A stretch of DNA of 22,659 bases from B46-G9 sp964581175 (lineage in GTDB: Bacteria > Desulfobacterota > DSM-4660 > Desulfatiglandales > Desulfatiglandaceae). The notes below the pieces were generated by a model, which worked only from the letters and a program-made list of their open reading frames with translations, did no database searches and was not told where the DNA came from. The DNA is taken from assembly GCA_964581175.1 (NCBI GenBank), contig CAZONI010000062.1, positions 1 through 22,659 of the forward strand. Reading direction: 5' to 3'. Below are positions 15,480 to 22,659 of this stretch, in pieces. Each line of letters starts with the position of its first letter. Position 1 is the stretch's first letter. The position numbers and the translations under genes are program-made.

Positions 15480-16197
15480 CTTCCTCAATTTCAGCCTTAC
15501 TAATCTCACTCGCACATTTCTCCAAAATGACGCTACCCTTCCTAAATAGATAGACCCTCTCAGCCAACTTGAGAGACTGGTCGACCTCCTGTTCAACAAT
15601 TAGAACTGAAGTATTTGTATCTTGTCTAATTTTTTTTACCGTGCTGAAGATTGTTGTTTTCATGATGGGTGAAAGCCCTATAGAAGGCTCGTCAATTAGC
15701 AACAAGGAAGCGTCGCTCATCAAACCTCTCCCCAAGGCCAGCATTCGTCCTTCTCCACCGCTCAGGCTAGAAGAAATTTGATTTTTTCTTTCCTCAAGGC
15801 GCGGGAAAAGCGAAAAAACATATCTCAGATTTTTCTTGACTTTCTTGCGAGCCTTTCGGTTGTACCCTCCAAGGGTCAGGTTTTCCAAAACCGTCATGTC
15901 GGAAAAGAGATTCCTGGCCTCGGGAATATATGCTATGCCCATCTCAACAATTTTCTCACAGGGTAATTTGGAGATTTCATTGCCCAGATATTTGATGAAA
16001 CCCGATGCAGGGGGATGAATACCAGCAATAGCCTTAAGAAGCGTGGATTTACCATGGCCATTGGGTCCGAACAAGGCGACCACTTCATCATGATTGAGCT
16101 TCAGCGAGACCTTTCTCAAGACCTGAAGTTCACCGTAGAAACTGTCAACGTCTTGGACTTCGAGGACCGCATGATCTGTGGGCAAATTGTTATTCAT
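15469..16197 (-). CDS. livF: LIV-type ABC transporter ATPase LivF (second system)
   Basis: A 242-residue cytoplasmic ATPase with Walker A GPNGHGKST (about residues 44-52), signature LSGGEGRMLALGRGLM and Walker B LLLIDEPSIGLSPI. The AYIPEARNLFSDMTVLENL stretch is the LivF 'VPEGR-LFP-MTV-ENL' hallmark. The start overlaps the livG stop by one base (TAATG) and has GGGGAGG 7 bases ahead. It should form a heterodimer with the LivG encoded at 16197-16919. All catalytic motifs look intact, in contrast to the partner's signature. Confidence 0.95.
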   Translation of the reverse strand: MNNNLPTDHAVLEVQDVDSFYGELQVLRKVSLKLNHDEVVALFGPNGHGKSTLLKAIAGIHPPASGFIKYLGNEISKLPCEKIVEMGIAYIPEARNLFSDMTVLENLTLGGYNRKARKKVKKNLRYVFSLFPRLEERKNQISSSLSGGEGRMLALGRGLMSDASLLLIDEPSIGLSPIMKTTIFSTVKKIRQDTNTSVLIVEQEVDQSLKLAERVYLFRKGSVILEKCASEISKAEIEEAYF

Positions 16198-16919
16198 TAC
16201 GAATCCTCCCCTTGGCCAAGGTAAACCTCAATCACTTTCGAATCCTTACAGACGTCTTTTGGATTACCCGTAATTAGAGCTGTCCCATTGTGCAAGATGA
16301 GAAGTCGATTAGAAATATCCACCAGTGAATCAAGGATGTGCTCAATTATGATGACTGTAATCCCTTGGTTCTGGTTTATCTCCCGCACCACTTTCAAAAA
16401 ATGGTTGATCTCAATTGTAGAAAGACCGGCTAGAGGTTCGTCAAGCATAAGCAGCCTGCAATCGGTGGCCAGACATGCAGCCATCATGACCAGCTTTGTC
16501 GTGTAAAGATCCAGGTTACTGGCCAAGGAATCTTTGAATGGGGTGAGCTCCAGGAACTCAATGCTATTTTGTATTCTTTCCCCCAGTTTACGGCCATCGC
16601 GTCCACCAAAGGTGGCACCAACTCTTATATTGTCATAGACACTAAGGGTCGGGAATGTCTGGGGAATTTGAAATGTCCGGGCCACACCCAGATGACAGAT
16701 TCGATGAGCATTCAATCTGGTAATGTCTTTGTCCCCAAAAATAATCCGGCCGGACGATGGTGGAAAAGTACCTGAAATAACATTAAAAAGTGTTGATTTG
16801 CCAGCGCCATTGGGACCCGCAATGCCAAAGACTTCCTCTTTTTTCACGGACATGTCCACATCGATCAGCGCCTCAATCTTTCCGAAAGCTTTAGATACTT
16901 TTTTTGTTTCTAAAATCAT
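16197..16919 (-). CDS. livG: LIV-type ABC transporter ATPase LivG (second system), atypical signature
   Basis: A 240-residue LivG-type ATPase. Walker A GPNGAGKST (35-43), the Q-loop segment ARTFQIPQTFPTLSVYDNI and Walker B LLMLDEPLAGLS are normal, and IIIEHILDSL carries the switch histidine. The ABC signature is not: where LivG proteins have an LSxGQ-like stretch, this one reads NLDLYTTKLVMMAACLA (about residues 135-151). The protein may therefore contribute a weak or inactive half-site to the ATPase dimer. AAAGGG lies 6 bases before the start. It follows the binding-protein gene by 103 bases without an obvious terminator and is coupled to livF through TAATG. Confidence 0.92.
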   Translation of the reverse strand: MILETKKVSKAFGKIEALIDVDMSVKKEEVFGIAGPNGAGKSTLFNVISGTFPPSSGRIIFGDKDITRLNAHRICHLGVARTFQIPQTFPTLSVYDNIRVGATFGGRDGRKLGERIQNSIEFLELTPFKDSLASNLDLYTTKLVMMAACLATDCRLLMLDEPLAGLSTIEINHFLKVVREINQNQGITVIIIEHILDSLVDISNRLLILHNGTALITGNPKDVCKDSKVIEVYLGQGEDS

Positions 16920-17022
16920 AGCTGACCCTTTTCAGACTCCTGGCAAACTCATACCAGCGGTTTGCATACCCAAAACGAAACAGCCAATGCTGACGGTTTT
17001 TCCAAGTTGGGCCACTATCAGA

Positions 17023-18255
17023 TTATTTTTTGATCCAGGGTGGCTTTTGGTAGTCACCTTCCTTCCAGCGCTTGGGACTCATCGGGATATTCTTGCCGTC
17101 ACGGATCTGGTACCACACCATGGGCATTAGATATTCACCTGGGATGGCAGACTGGTCAATGGGATTAAACACATAAGTGGCTCCCATCCCATTATAGGGC
17201 GTTTCCCGAATCTGCCGGCAAACCTCTCTGTAGCACGTTACGCATCCGGCTCGCTTCACCGCTCCCGCCCATATATCAAAGCCGTCACGGGTTATGACGG
17301 CGTAAAGTCCAGCTGGAGCTTTCTTATAACGCGCGATCCACCGTCTTCTATAATCCTGATACATTTTCCCACCTGAATTGGCCCCAGCTACCCAAATCAG
17401 GCCGTTCGCCGACTTCCCCGCCAATTTCAAGAACTCTGGAATAGATGGAGTAAATTGCATCCAGACTAAGGAATTTATGCCCTCAGATCCAAACTGATCA
17501 ACGAACTGTTTCATGAAACGGGCTGCATCGGTGGGATCTAAATCCCAGAATGTGACGTAAGCTGGTTGTTTTGATCTAATTTTAAGAAGAATTGGGCCCC
17601 ACTCTGCTACACCAAAGGGAACAGTTTCATTTAATACGATCTCATAACCCAATTTTTCTGCACGTTTTGCAAATTCGTCGGCCGGCATAATATTATAGGC
17701 ATAGTCTACCTTGATTATTGCGATCTTCTTGTTTGGTGGAGTCCACCTCATTTTTTCCGGTACCGTAAAAAGCGTATTAGCCGCATCAGAACCATATGCC
17801 ATATCATTATACGTGTACTGGAAGCAATTCCAGTATTTCTCTGGGTGTTTGGCAACAGGAGCTGTGCACAATGTCATTGCATTGCCGTGCAGGTAAGGAA
17901 TATCATACTGGCCGAAAACTTTGGTATCAACGCCACTATCGTCATATCCGGTGATCACTGCATTGACACCAGCTGCAATGAGTCTTTCCCCGACAGCTTT
18001 GATTTTCTCTGCTTCGAGTCCTCCAACATCTCCGAATTCCAGCTTAATTTCTCGGCCCAACAGCCCGCCATTTGCATTATATTCTGCAGCAGCCATTTCC
18101 AGGGCCATCTTCATTTGCTCACCATCGCTTGCATAGGGCCCAGTTAATGGCAATGGACAGCCGACCAAAATCGGTTTTTTGGCCCAAGTAATACCAGAAA
18201 AAAGGCAAACCATCAGGCCAACCATAAATCCTATCGAAAAAAATTTTCGTGCCAT
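17023..18255 (-). CDS. livK: LIV-type periplasmic substrate-binding protein (second system)
   Basis: A 410-residue Peripla_BP_6 protein. The signal peptide is evident (MARKFF, hydrophobic core, likely cleavage after TWA). The mature protein opens KKPILVGCPLPLTGPYASDG, followed by ALEMAAAEYNANGGLLGREI, the standard LivK-type first lobe. It is longer than classical LivK and resembles the amide/urea/short-acid binding branch (UrtA, FmdD, AmiC-like); this is an impression from family style, not a search result. AAGGAGGAG lies directly ahead of the start. It is placed between the AguB amidase and the transport ATPases, so its ligand is probably processed by those neighbours, for example an amide, carbamoyl or amine compound. 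Confidence 0.92.
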   Translation of the reverse strand: MARKFFSIGFMVGLMVCLFSGITWAKKPILVGCPLPLTGPYASDGEQMKMALEMAAAEYNANGGLLGREIKLEFGDVGGLEAEKIKAVGERLIAAGVNAVITGYDDSGVDTKVFGQYDIPYLHGNAMTLCTAPVAKHPEKYWNCFQYTYNDMAYGSDAANTLFTVPEKMRWTPPNKKIAIIKVDYAYNIMPADEFAKRAEKLGYEIVLNETVPFGVAEWGPILLKIRSKQPAYVTFWDLDPTDAARFMKQFVDQFGSEGINSLVWMQFTPSIPEFLKLAGKSANGLIWVAGANSGGKMYQDYRRRWIARYKKAPAGLYAVITRDGFDIWAGAVKRAGCVTCYREVCRQIRETPYNGMGATYVFNPIDQSAIPGEYLMPMVWYQIRDGKNIPMSPKRWKEGDYQKPPWIKK

Positions 18256-18304
18256 TTCTCTCCTCCTTATGGATTGTGCTTTTAATGGTTAATAATGGTT
18301 AAGC

Positions 18305-19156
18305 CTAATCAATGATGACTTTTAACAATTCGGAGTACGTGTCAGGCCGTCTGTCTCGATAGAACTGAAAAACATCCCTGAATTCTCTGATTTGTTTCAA
18401 ATCCAATTCAGCTGCAACTACCTGGTCGCTCACATTGTCCGCTCGAGCTAGGATATTCCCATACGGGCTGCTGATGAAACTGCCGCCATAAAATTCCATT
18501 CCTTCTTCACGTCCCACTCGGTTTACGGCCGCAACAAAAACCCCATTCGTAATACCGTGTGACCTTATCACAGTCTCCCACGCATCTTGAGAGCTATACC
18601 CAGGATGGTCTGGCTCGCTGCCTATGGCCGAGGGGAAAAAGATAACCTCAGCACCTTTCAGTCCTAAAATACGCGCCACCTCGGGAAACCATTCATCCCA
18701 GCATATACCGGTGCCAATAGAAGCATAAGCGGTCTTGAAAACCGGGTACCCCAGGTCCCCAGGAGTAAAGTAATATTTTTCCAAATACTGAGGACCCTCC
18801 GGAATGTGAACTTTTCTAAACTTTCCCGCAATTGACCCGTCGGCATCGACAATTACCACGGTATTGAAATTGATTCCTGATCTGGCACACTCGTAAACCG
18901 GCACGATAATTGTCAGCTTCTTATCGGCAGCGATTTTTTGCATGACTTTCACTGATTCATTCGGCAGGGGACGTGCCAAATCATAATGTTTCACGTTCAC
19001 GGTTTGCGGAAAATATCTGCTAGCATAAAGTTCCTGGAGACAAACAATATTGGCACCAGCAGCTGCGGCCTGATGAACCATTCCAACGGCCTTATCAATG
19101 TTCTGCGATATCTCTGTTCCACATGCCATTTGGATTAGTGCGACTCTAATTTTCAC
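18305..19156 (-). CDS. aguB: N-carbamoylputrescine amidase (AguB-type, nitrilase superfamily)
   Basis: A 283-residue C-N hydrolase. The catalytic triad is visible: E42 (CLQELY), K115 (KFRKVHIP) and C152 (GICWDEWFPE). The segments CWDEWFPEVAR, FFPSAIGSEP and RSHGITNGVFVAAVNRVG are close to AguB proteins, which hydrolyse N-carbamoylputrescine to putrescine, CO2 and ammonia. Beta-ureidopropionase and other carbamoyl-amine hydrolases are alternatives. The start is a GTG at 19156, since a stop codon lies three codons upstream and no ATG is available before residue 10; its ribosome binding site is weak. It lies between the ferredoxin and the transporter genes. No agmatine deiminase (AguA), which would make its substrate, is present in the window. 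Confidence 0.86.
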   Translation of the reverse strand: MKIRVALIQMACGTEISQNIDKAVGMVHQAAAAGANIVCLQELYASRYFPQTVNVKHYDLARPLPNESVKVMQKIAADKKLTIIVPVYECARSGINFNTVVIVDADGSIAGKFRKVHIPEGPQYLEKYYFTPGDLGYPVFKTAYASIGTGICWDEWFPEVARILGLKGAEVIFFPSAIGSEPDHPGYSSQDAWETVIRSHGITNGVFVAAVNRVGREEGMEFYGGSFISSPYGNILARADNVSDQVVAAELDLKQIREFRDVFQFYRDRRPDTYSELLKVIID

Positions 19157-19229
19157 TTTAAGCTATTACCCTCGGTGTCCTCAAATTAGATTCAAATGTA
19201 TGAAGCCTCTTATTACGCGTATCGGGATT

Positions 19230-19775
19230 CTAACCCATATACGCCGCCGTCCGCGGGACCCGGACCGCTTCACCCAGCACCTTCTCGGCAAGAGCCCGCC
19301 GCCTTTCGCCGGCAGACCCCTCAGGTGTCCGGTGTTTCATTTGCTGTGCCCGCAATTTCAACGAAACCTTGTCCGGCTCCTTGAAAAGGAGGGCGCCGAA
19401 GTGGCATTCGGCAACGCACGCGGGACTGCCGCCGCACAGGTCGCACTTATATGCCTTGCCTGATGCGTACTGTTCGATCATGCCGTACGGACACGCGGAT
19501 ACACAGTCCCCGCAGCCTGTGCACGAGCCGACATCCACAACAACAATACCCCTCTCATTCCTGAAAATGGCATTTTCTGGACAGGCCTTGAGGCAGTCGG
19601 CATTCGGGCACTGGAAACAGATGTTGGGCACCGAATAGCCCTCGAGTGGAAAATTGGCAATTTTGATCCGGGCCTTTGACGGCATAAACATCCCTTCCTT
19701 GACTGCCGCGCAGGCATAGACGCACCGGTTGCAGCCGGTGCACAGGTTTGGTATTGACAGCAGGTGCTTTTCCAT
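19230..19775 (-). CDS. Four-cluster [4Fe-4S] ferredoxin, AorA-like electron carrier
   Basis: A 181-residue iron-sulfur protein with 16 cysteines in four cluster motifs: CTGCNRCVYAC near the N-terminus, CFQCPNADCLKACP, CTGCGDCVSACP, and CDLCGGSPACVAEC. This pattern is that of the DmsB/HycB-type four-cluster ferredoxins, including the small electron-transfer subunit (AorA) that accompanies some AORs such as the Aromatoleum enzyme. The start has an excellent GGAGGAG site and lies 17 bases after the PatA-AOR stop codon, so the two are almost certainly co-translated. It should accept electrons from the AOR domain. There is no signal peptide, so it is cytoplasmic. The last 45 or so residues are basic and carry no cluster. 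Confidence 0.92.
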   Translation of the reverse strand: MEKHLLSIPNLCTGCNRCVYACAAVKEGMFMPSKARIKIANFPLEGYSVPNICFQCPNADCLKACPENAIFRNERGIVVVDVGSCTGCGDCVSACPYGMIEQYASGKAYKCDLCGGSPACVAECHFGALLFKEPDKVSLKLRAQQMKHRTPEGSAGERRRALAEKVLGEAVRVPRTAAYMG

Positions 19776-19792
19776 TCACTCCTCCATCATTT

Positions 19793-22659
19793 TTACAAAT
19801 TCTCCACTCCCAGCTCCCTGAGCTTTTCCTGCCGCGGCCTGCCTTCCTCGTCCCAGCCGCGGAGATGATAATAGAGCGCCTTCATCTCCTCCAGGTCCTC
19901 CCTGCGCAGGACCCTGCCCTCATGTGGACCCCCTTTCAGGGCCTTTTCGGTCAGTTTCTCTGAAAGGGTGTCGTCGGCGGCAGTGAAGCCGGCCCGCAGG
20001 TTAAACAACCTGATCAGGTTCCAGATGCGTTCACCTGCTTTCACCAGGTCCTTTTCGGAGACCTGGCGGCCCAGCCCTGCCGTGAGCAGATCCGCCATGA
20101 TCTTCTGGTCCACAGACCCCCAGAAATCACAGAGACACAGAGACCACTTTGCGGCATTCCTGTTCTGGCCATCGATGACATCCTCTGTCAACGGCTTCAG
20201 CTTGAAGGGGTCCTTGGCGAAAATGGTAAATGCCCGGAGGTGACAGGCACCGCGCTCGCTGGTGGCATAGGCAAGTCCCATCCCGTAGTTCCCCCGGGGA
20301 TCGTAGGCAGGCATTTCAAGCCCCTTGGAGTGAGCTGCCGCATCATCCCGGCCCAGCTTTTTCGCCAGCCGTGCAGCGCCCAGTGCCAAATCCCTCCCCC
20401 GTTGGGTGTTCAAACGGGCGATCTCTTCCAAGACGGTCAGATATCCTTCCGGTTGGCCGAACGCGAGGCCGTAATCATGGACGCCCGATTCGGTCATCTC
20501 CATGGCCAGGGCAATGGTCGCGCCCGCAGACATGGTGTCAAGGCCCAGGTCGTCACACAACCGGTTGAACCGCATCACCTGCTCAATACCATTCATTTCG
20601 CAATTGGACCCGCCCATGCACAGGGTCTCATATTCGGGTCCTTCAACCTGGACATCGTTGACGGAGGTGAAGTTTCCACACCCCAGGGGACAGGAAGCGC
20701 AGGCACGATCGCCGATCTTGACGGCATTAAGCGCTTCTGAATCAAGGCTGTTTCGATGCGGATTCACGCCTGCCGAATAGTTTCGCGTTGGATGGATACC
20801 CATTTCATTGGTGATATCCATGAGGACGGGCGTACCCTCATTTTTGGCCCACATATTCTCATTCGTCAGGAGGTCGGACTCCTTGTACTCCGTCGCCTTT
20901 CCCCAGAATTCCCCCATATCCGCCACCTGGACGCCTCCGGTGCCCTTGACCGCAATGGCTTTCAGGTTCTTGGAGCCGAAAAGGGCACCGGCACCGGCCC
21001 TCCCAAACTGGCGATAGGCCTCGGATCCCACACACGCATAGGACACCATATTTTCGCCGGCAGGACCGATGGAGAGGCTCTTTGTCCCATGCCCCATCTT
21101 TGTCGATAGCCACCTTTCGGTTTCGAAAATGCCTTTCCCGGCGACCGGAACAGCATCCTCCAAGCTTACGCTGTCGTCTTCGATGCGGAGGTACACAGGA
21201 TGGTCGGCTTTCCCGGTGACAACGACACCGTCATACCCGGCAAACTTGAGTTCCGGACCGAAGGCGCCGCCCACATTGGATTCAAACATGGTCCCGGTAT
21301 GCGGTGACTTGGACACCAGGCAGGTGCGTGAAGAAGTGGGGACAAGCGTCCCGCACAACGGTCCCGTCATGACCACCAGGGCATTTTCCGGGGAGAAGGG
21401 TTCGACCTTCGGATCGACCAGGTCAAAGAAATACCGCACCGCCAAGCCCCACCCCCCGATATATTCCTCGATCCATTCCTTGTTGGCGGGTCTGCTCTCG
21501 ATATTGCCGGTCGTCATATCAACGAAGAGTATCCTTCCGGCATAGAGATTTCCGGATTCCTTTCGCCTCGGCAGTTCAATGCTCTTGAAAACGTCCTCCA
21601 GCCTGTTCAGGACCTCATCGAGGATCTCCCGGGGGATATTCAGGGCCGGTTCGAAGCGGATGGTCTTGGCATTGGTCAGGGTCCCGGCGGTAATCACCCC
21701 ACGGGAGAAAAGACCGGATGCGACTTTGTAGCCGATGCCGTCGGTCGGGAATTCCATCCCGATGAGCAGTCCGAGACCCCGCGCCTCCGCCAGGACGCCA
21801 GGATAGCGATCTTGAAATTCTCTCAAGTGTTTCAATACATACTCGCCCTTGGTCTTTGCCTGGCCTGCCAGGTCTTCTTCCAGGAGCACCGTCACGGCCG
21901 CCAGGGCCGCCGAGCACGCCAGCGGATTTCCGCCGGTGGTGGTAGTATGGATGAAGGGATTGGGTTCCATGCATTCCCATATTTTTGCGGTGGACAGGAA
22001 CGCCGACATGGGCACTACTCCCCCGCCCAACGCCTTCCCCAGGCACAGGATATCGGGGGTCACATTCCAGTGATCAACCCCGAATATCCTGCCGGTTCGG
22101 CCCATGCCCGTCTGGACCTCATCCGCGATCAGGAGGACCCCGTAATGACTGCACAGTTCCCGCAGCCGAGGCCAGTAGTCGTCAGGCGGGACCGCGGCCC
22201 CTGCCTCGCCCTGGACCGGTTCCGCGACCACTGCGGCAATACCGTCGCCGACGGCCTTTGCGGCGGCCAGGGCCTTTTCCACTGCGTCCGCATCGCCGAA
22301 CGGCACATGCCGGACACCCTCCAGAAGGGGAAGGAGCGGTTCACGAAAGATCCTTTTCCCCATCAGGGAGAGAGACCCCAGGGTCTTGCCATGAAATCCC
22401 TTGAGCATGGCAATGAACCCCCTTTTGCCGGTCGAGAGCTTGGCCAGCTTCATGGCCCCTTCCACGGCCTCGGTTCCCGAGTTGGCGAAGAAGCCATACT
22501 GGATCTTCCCCGGGGTGAGAAGGGCCAGCACCTTTGCCAGTTGAGCGCGCAAGGGATCGAGCATCTCCTGGCTGTACTGGGGTGAACGATCGAGTTGAGC
22601 CTTCACCGCCGCGATAATCTTCGGGTGCCGGATGCCGTAGGAATACAGCCCGAATCCCC
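19793..22659 (-). CDS. Fusion of putrescine aminotransferase (PatA) and aldehyde:ferredoxin oxidoreductase; 5' end outside window
   Basis: One uninterrupted frame joins two complete enzyme types. Numbering is from the first visible Met at 22606; the frame continues off the right edge with GFGLYSYGIRHPKIIAAV. Residues 1-345 are a class III PLP aminotransferase with D162 (ADEVQTGMGRTG) and PLP lysine K191 (CLGKALGGGV). Many segments, including LDPLRAQLAKVLALLTPGK, HTTTTGGNPLACSAALA and AGTLTNAKTIR, match putrescine aminotransferase. After a linker of about 10 residues, 355-937 form a full-length AOR: YAGRILFVDMTTG, EGPEYET (E655), cluster motif CASCPLGC (C636, C639, C643), late cysteine C826, pterin motif DDLGLDTMS and H789. 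Expected chemistry is putrescine to 4-aminobutanal, then to 4-aminobutyrate with ferredoxin reduction. The cytoplasmic ferredoxin gene follows by 17 bases. The metal (W or Mo) is not decided. Confidence 0.93.
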   Translation of the reverse strand, partial: GFGLYSYGIRHPKIIAAVKAQLDRSPQYSQEMLDPLRAQLAKVLALLTPGKIQYGFFANSGTEAVEGAMKLAKLSTGKRGFIAMLKGFHGKTLGSLSLMGKRIFREPLLPLLEGVRHVPFGDADAVEKALAAAKAVGDGIAAVVAEPVQGEAGAAVPPDDYWPRLRELCSHYGVLLIADEVQTGMGRTGRIFGVDHWNVTPDILCLGKALGGGVVPMSAFLSTAKIWECMEPNPFIHTTTTGGNPLACSAALAAVTVLLEEDLAGQAKTKGEYVLKHLREFQDRYPGVLAEARGLGLLIGMEFPTDGIGYKVASGLFSRGVITAGTLTNAKTIRFEPALNIPREILDEVLNRLEDVFKSIELPRRKESGNLYAGRILFVDMTTGNIESRPANKEWIEEYIGGWGLAVRYFFDLVDPKVEPFSPENALVVMTGPLCGTLVPTSSRTCLVSKSPHTGTMFESNVGGAFGPELKFAGYDGVVVTGKADHPVYLRIEDDSVSLEDAVPVAGKGIFETERWLSTKMGHGTKSLSIGPAGENMVSYACVGSEAYRQFGRAGAGALFGSKNLKAIAVKGTGGVQVADMGEFWGKATEYKESDLLTNENMWAKNEGTPVLMDITNEMGIHPTRNYSAGVNPHRNSLDSEALNAVKIGDRACASCPLGCGNFTSVNDVQVEGPEYETLCMGGSNCEMNGIEQVMRFNRLCDDLGLDTMSAGATIALAMEMTESGVHDYGLAFGQPEGYLTVLEEIARLNTQRGRDLALGAARLAKKLGRDDAAAHSKGLEMPAYDPRGNYGMGLAYATSERGACHLRAFTIFAKDPFKLKPLTEDVIDGQNRNAAKWSLCLCDFWGSVDQKIMADLLTAGLGRQVSEKDLVKAGERIWNLIRLFNLRAGFTAADDTLSEKLTEKALKGGPHEGRVLRREDLEEMKALYYHLRGWDEEGRPRQEKLRELGVENL

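Noticed and set aside
1..22659. CRISPR arrays, transposases, tRNA or rRNA genes
   Set aside because: None were found on reading both strands; the repeats present are too short and irregular for CRISPR.

Overview
All convincing genes in this window lie on the minus strand, so gene order runs from high to low coordinates. The content suggests an anaerobic bacterium of the Desulfobacterota/Syntrophobacterota type: a tungsten/molybdenum aldehyde:ferredoxin oxidoreductase (AOR) with a dedicated four-cluster ferredoxin, sigma54 control, and several LIV-type transporters. This assignment is inferred from gene content and style; no rRNA or other taxonomic marker is present.

Region A (22659 to about 11943) reads as one long operon. 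It begins with a protein whose start lies outside the window: a putrescine aminotransferase (PatA type) fused in frame to a complete AOR. There follow a 4x[4Fe-4S] ferredoxin, an AguB-type N-carbamoylputrescine amidase, a full LIV-type ABC transporter (binding protein, LivG, LivF, LivH, LivM) and a YtcJ-type amidohydrolase. LivH appears to use an ATT start codon behind a strong Shine-Dalgarno sequence, and LivG lacks a recognisable LSGGQ signature.

Region B (11625 to 5836) holds a small secreted cysteine-containing protein of unknown function, an agmatinase-family ureohydrolase, and a polyamine transporter (potA, potB, potC, then potD after a gap of about 300 bp). The gap, and the region before potA, carry short ATGTCAAA/TTTGACAT repeats. 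A long imperfect hairpin lies ahead of the agmatinase.

Region C (5525 to 1) holds a PAS-AAA+-Fis sigma54 activator, a non-coding stretch of about 770 bp with a repeated ATGAATAT motif (candidate enhancer sites) and a near-consensus -24/-12 promoter, and then a second LIV transporter operon (livK, livH, livM, and the first codons of livG at the left edge).

Working model (inference): PotABCD brings in polyamines, and agmatinase and AguB release putrescine from agmatine and N-carbamoylputrescine. The fused PatA-AOR would convert putrescine through 4-aminobutanal to 4-aminobutyrate, passing electrons to ferredoxin and possibly handing the reactive aldehyde from one domain to the other. This fused, ferredoxin-linked putrescine-oxidising module is the best candidate for an undescribed system here. 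GC content by eye is higher in the pot/agmatinase block and the PatA-AOR gene than in the two LIV regions, suggesting a mosaic assembly.
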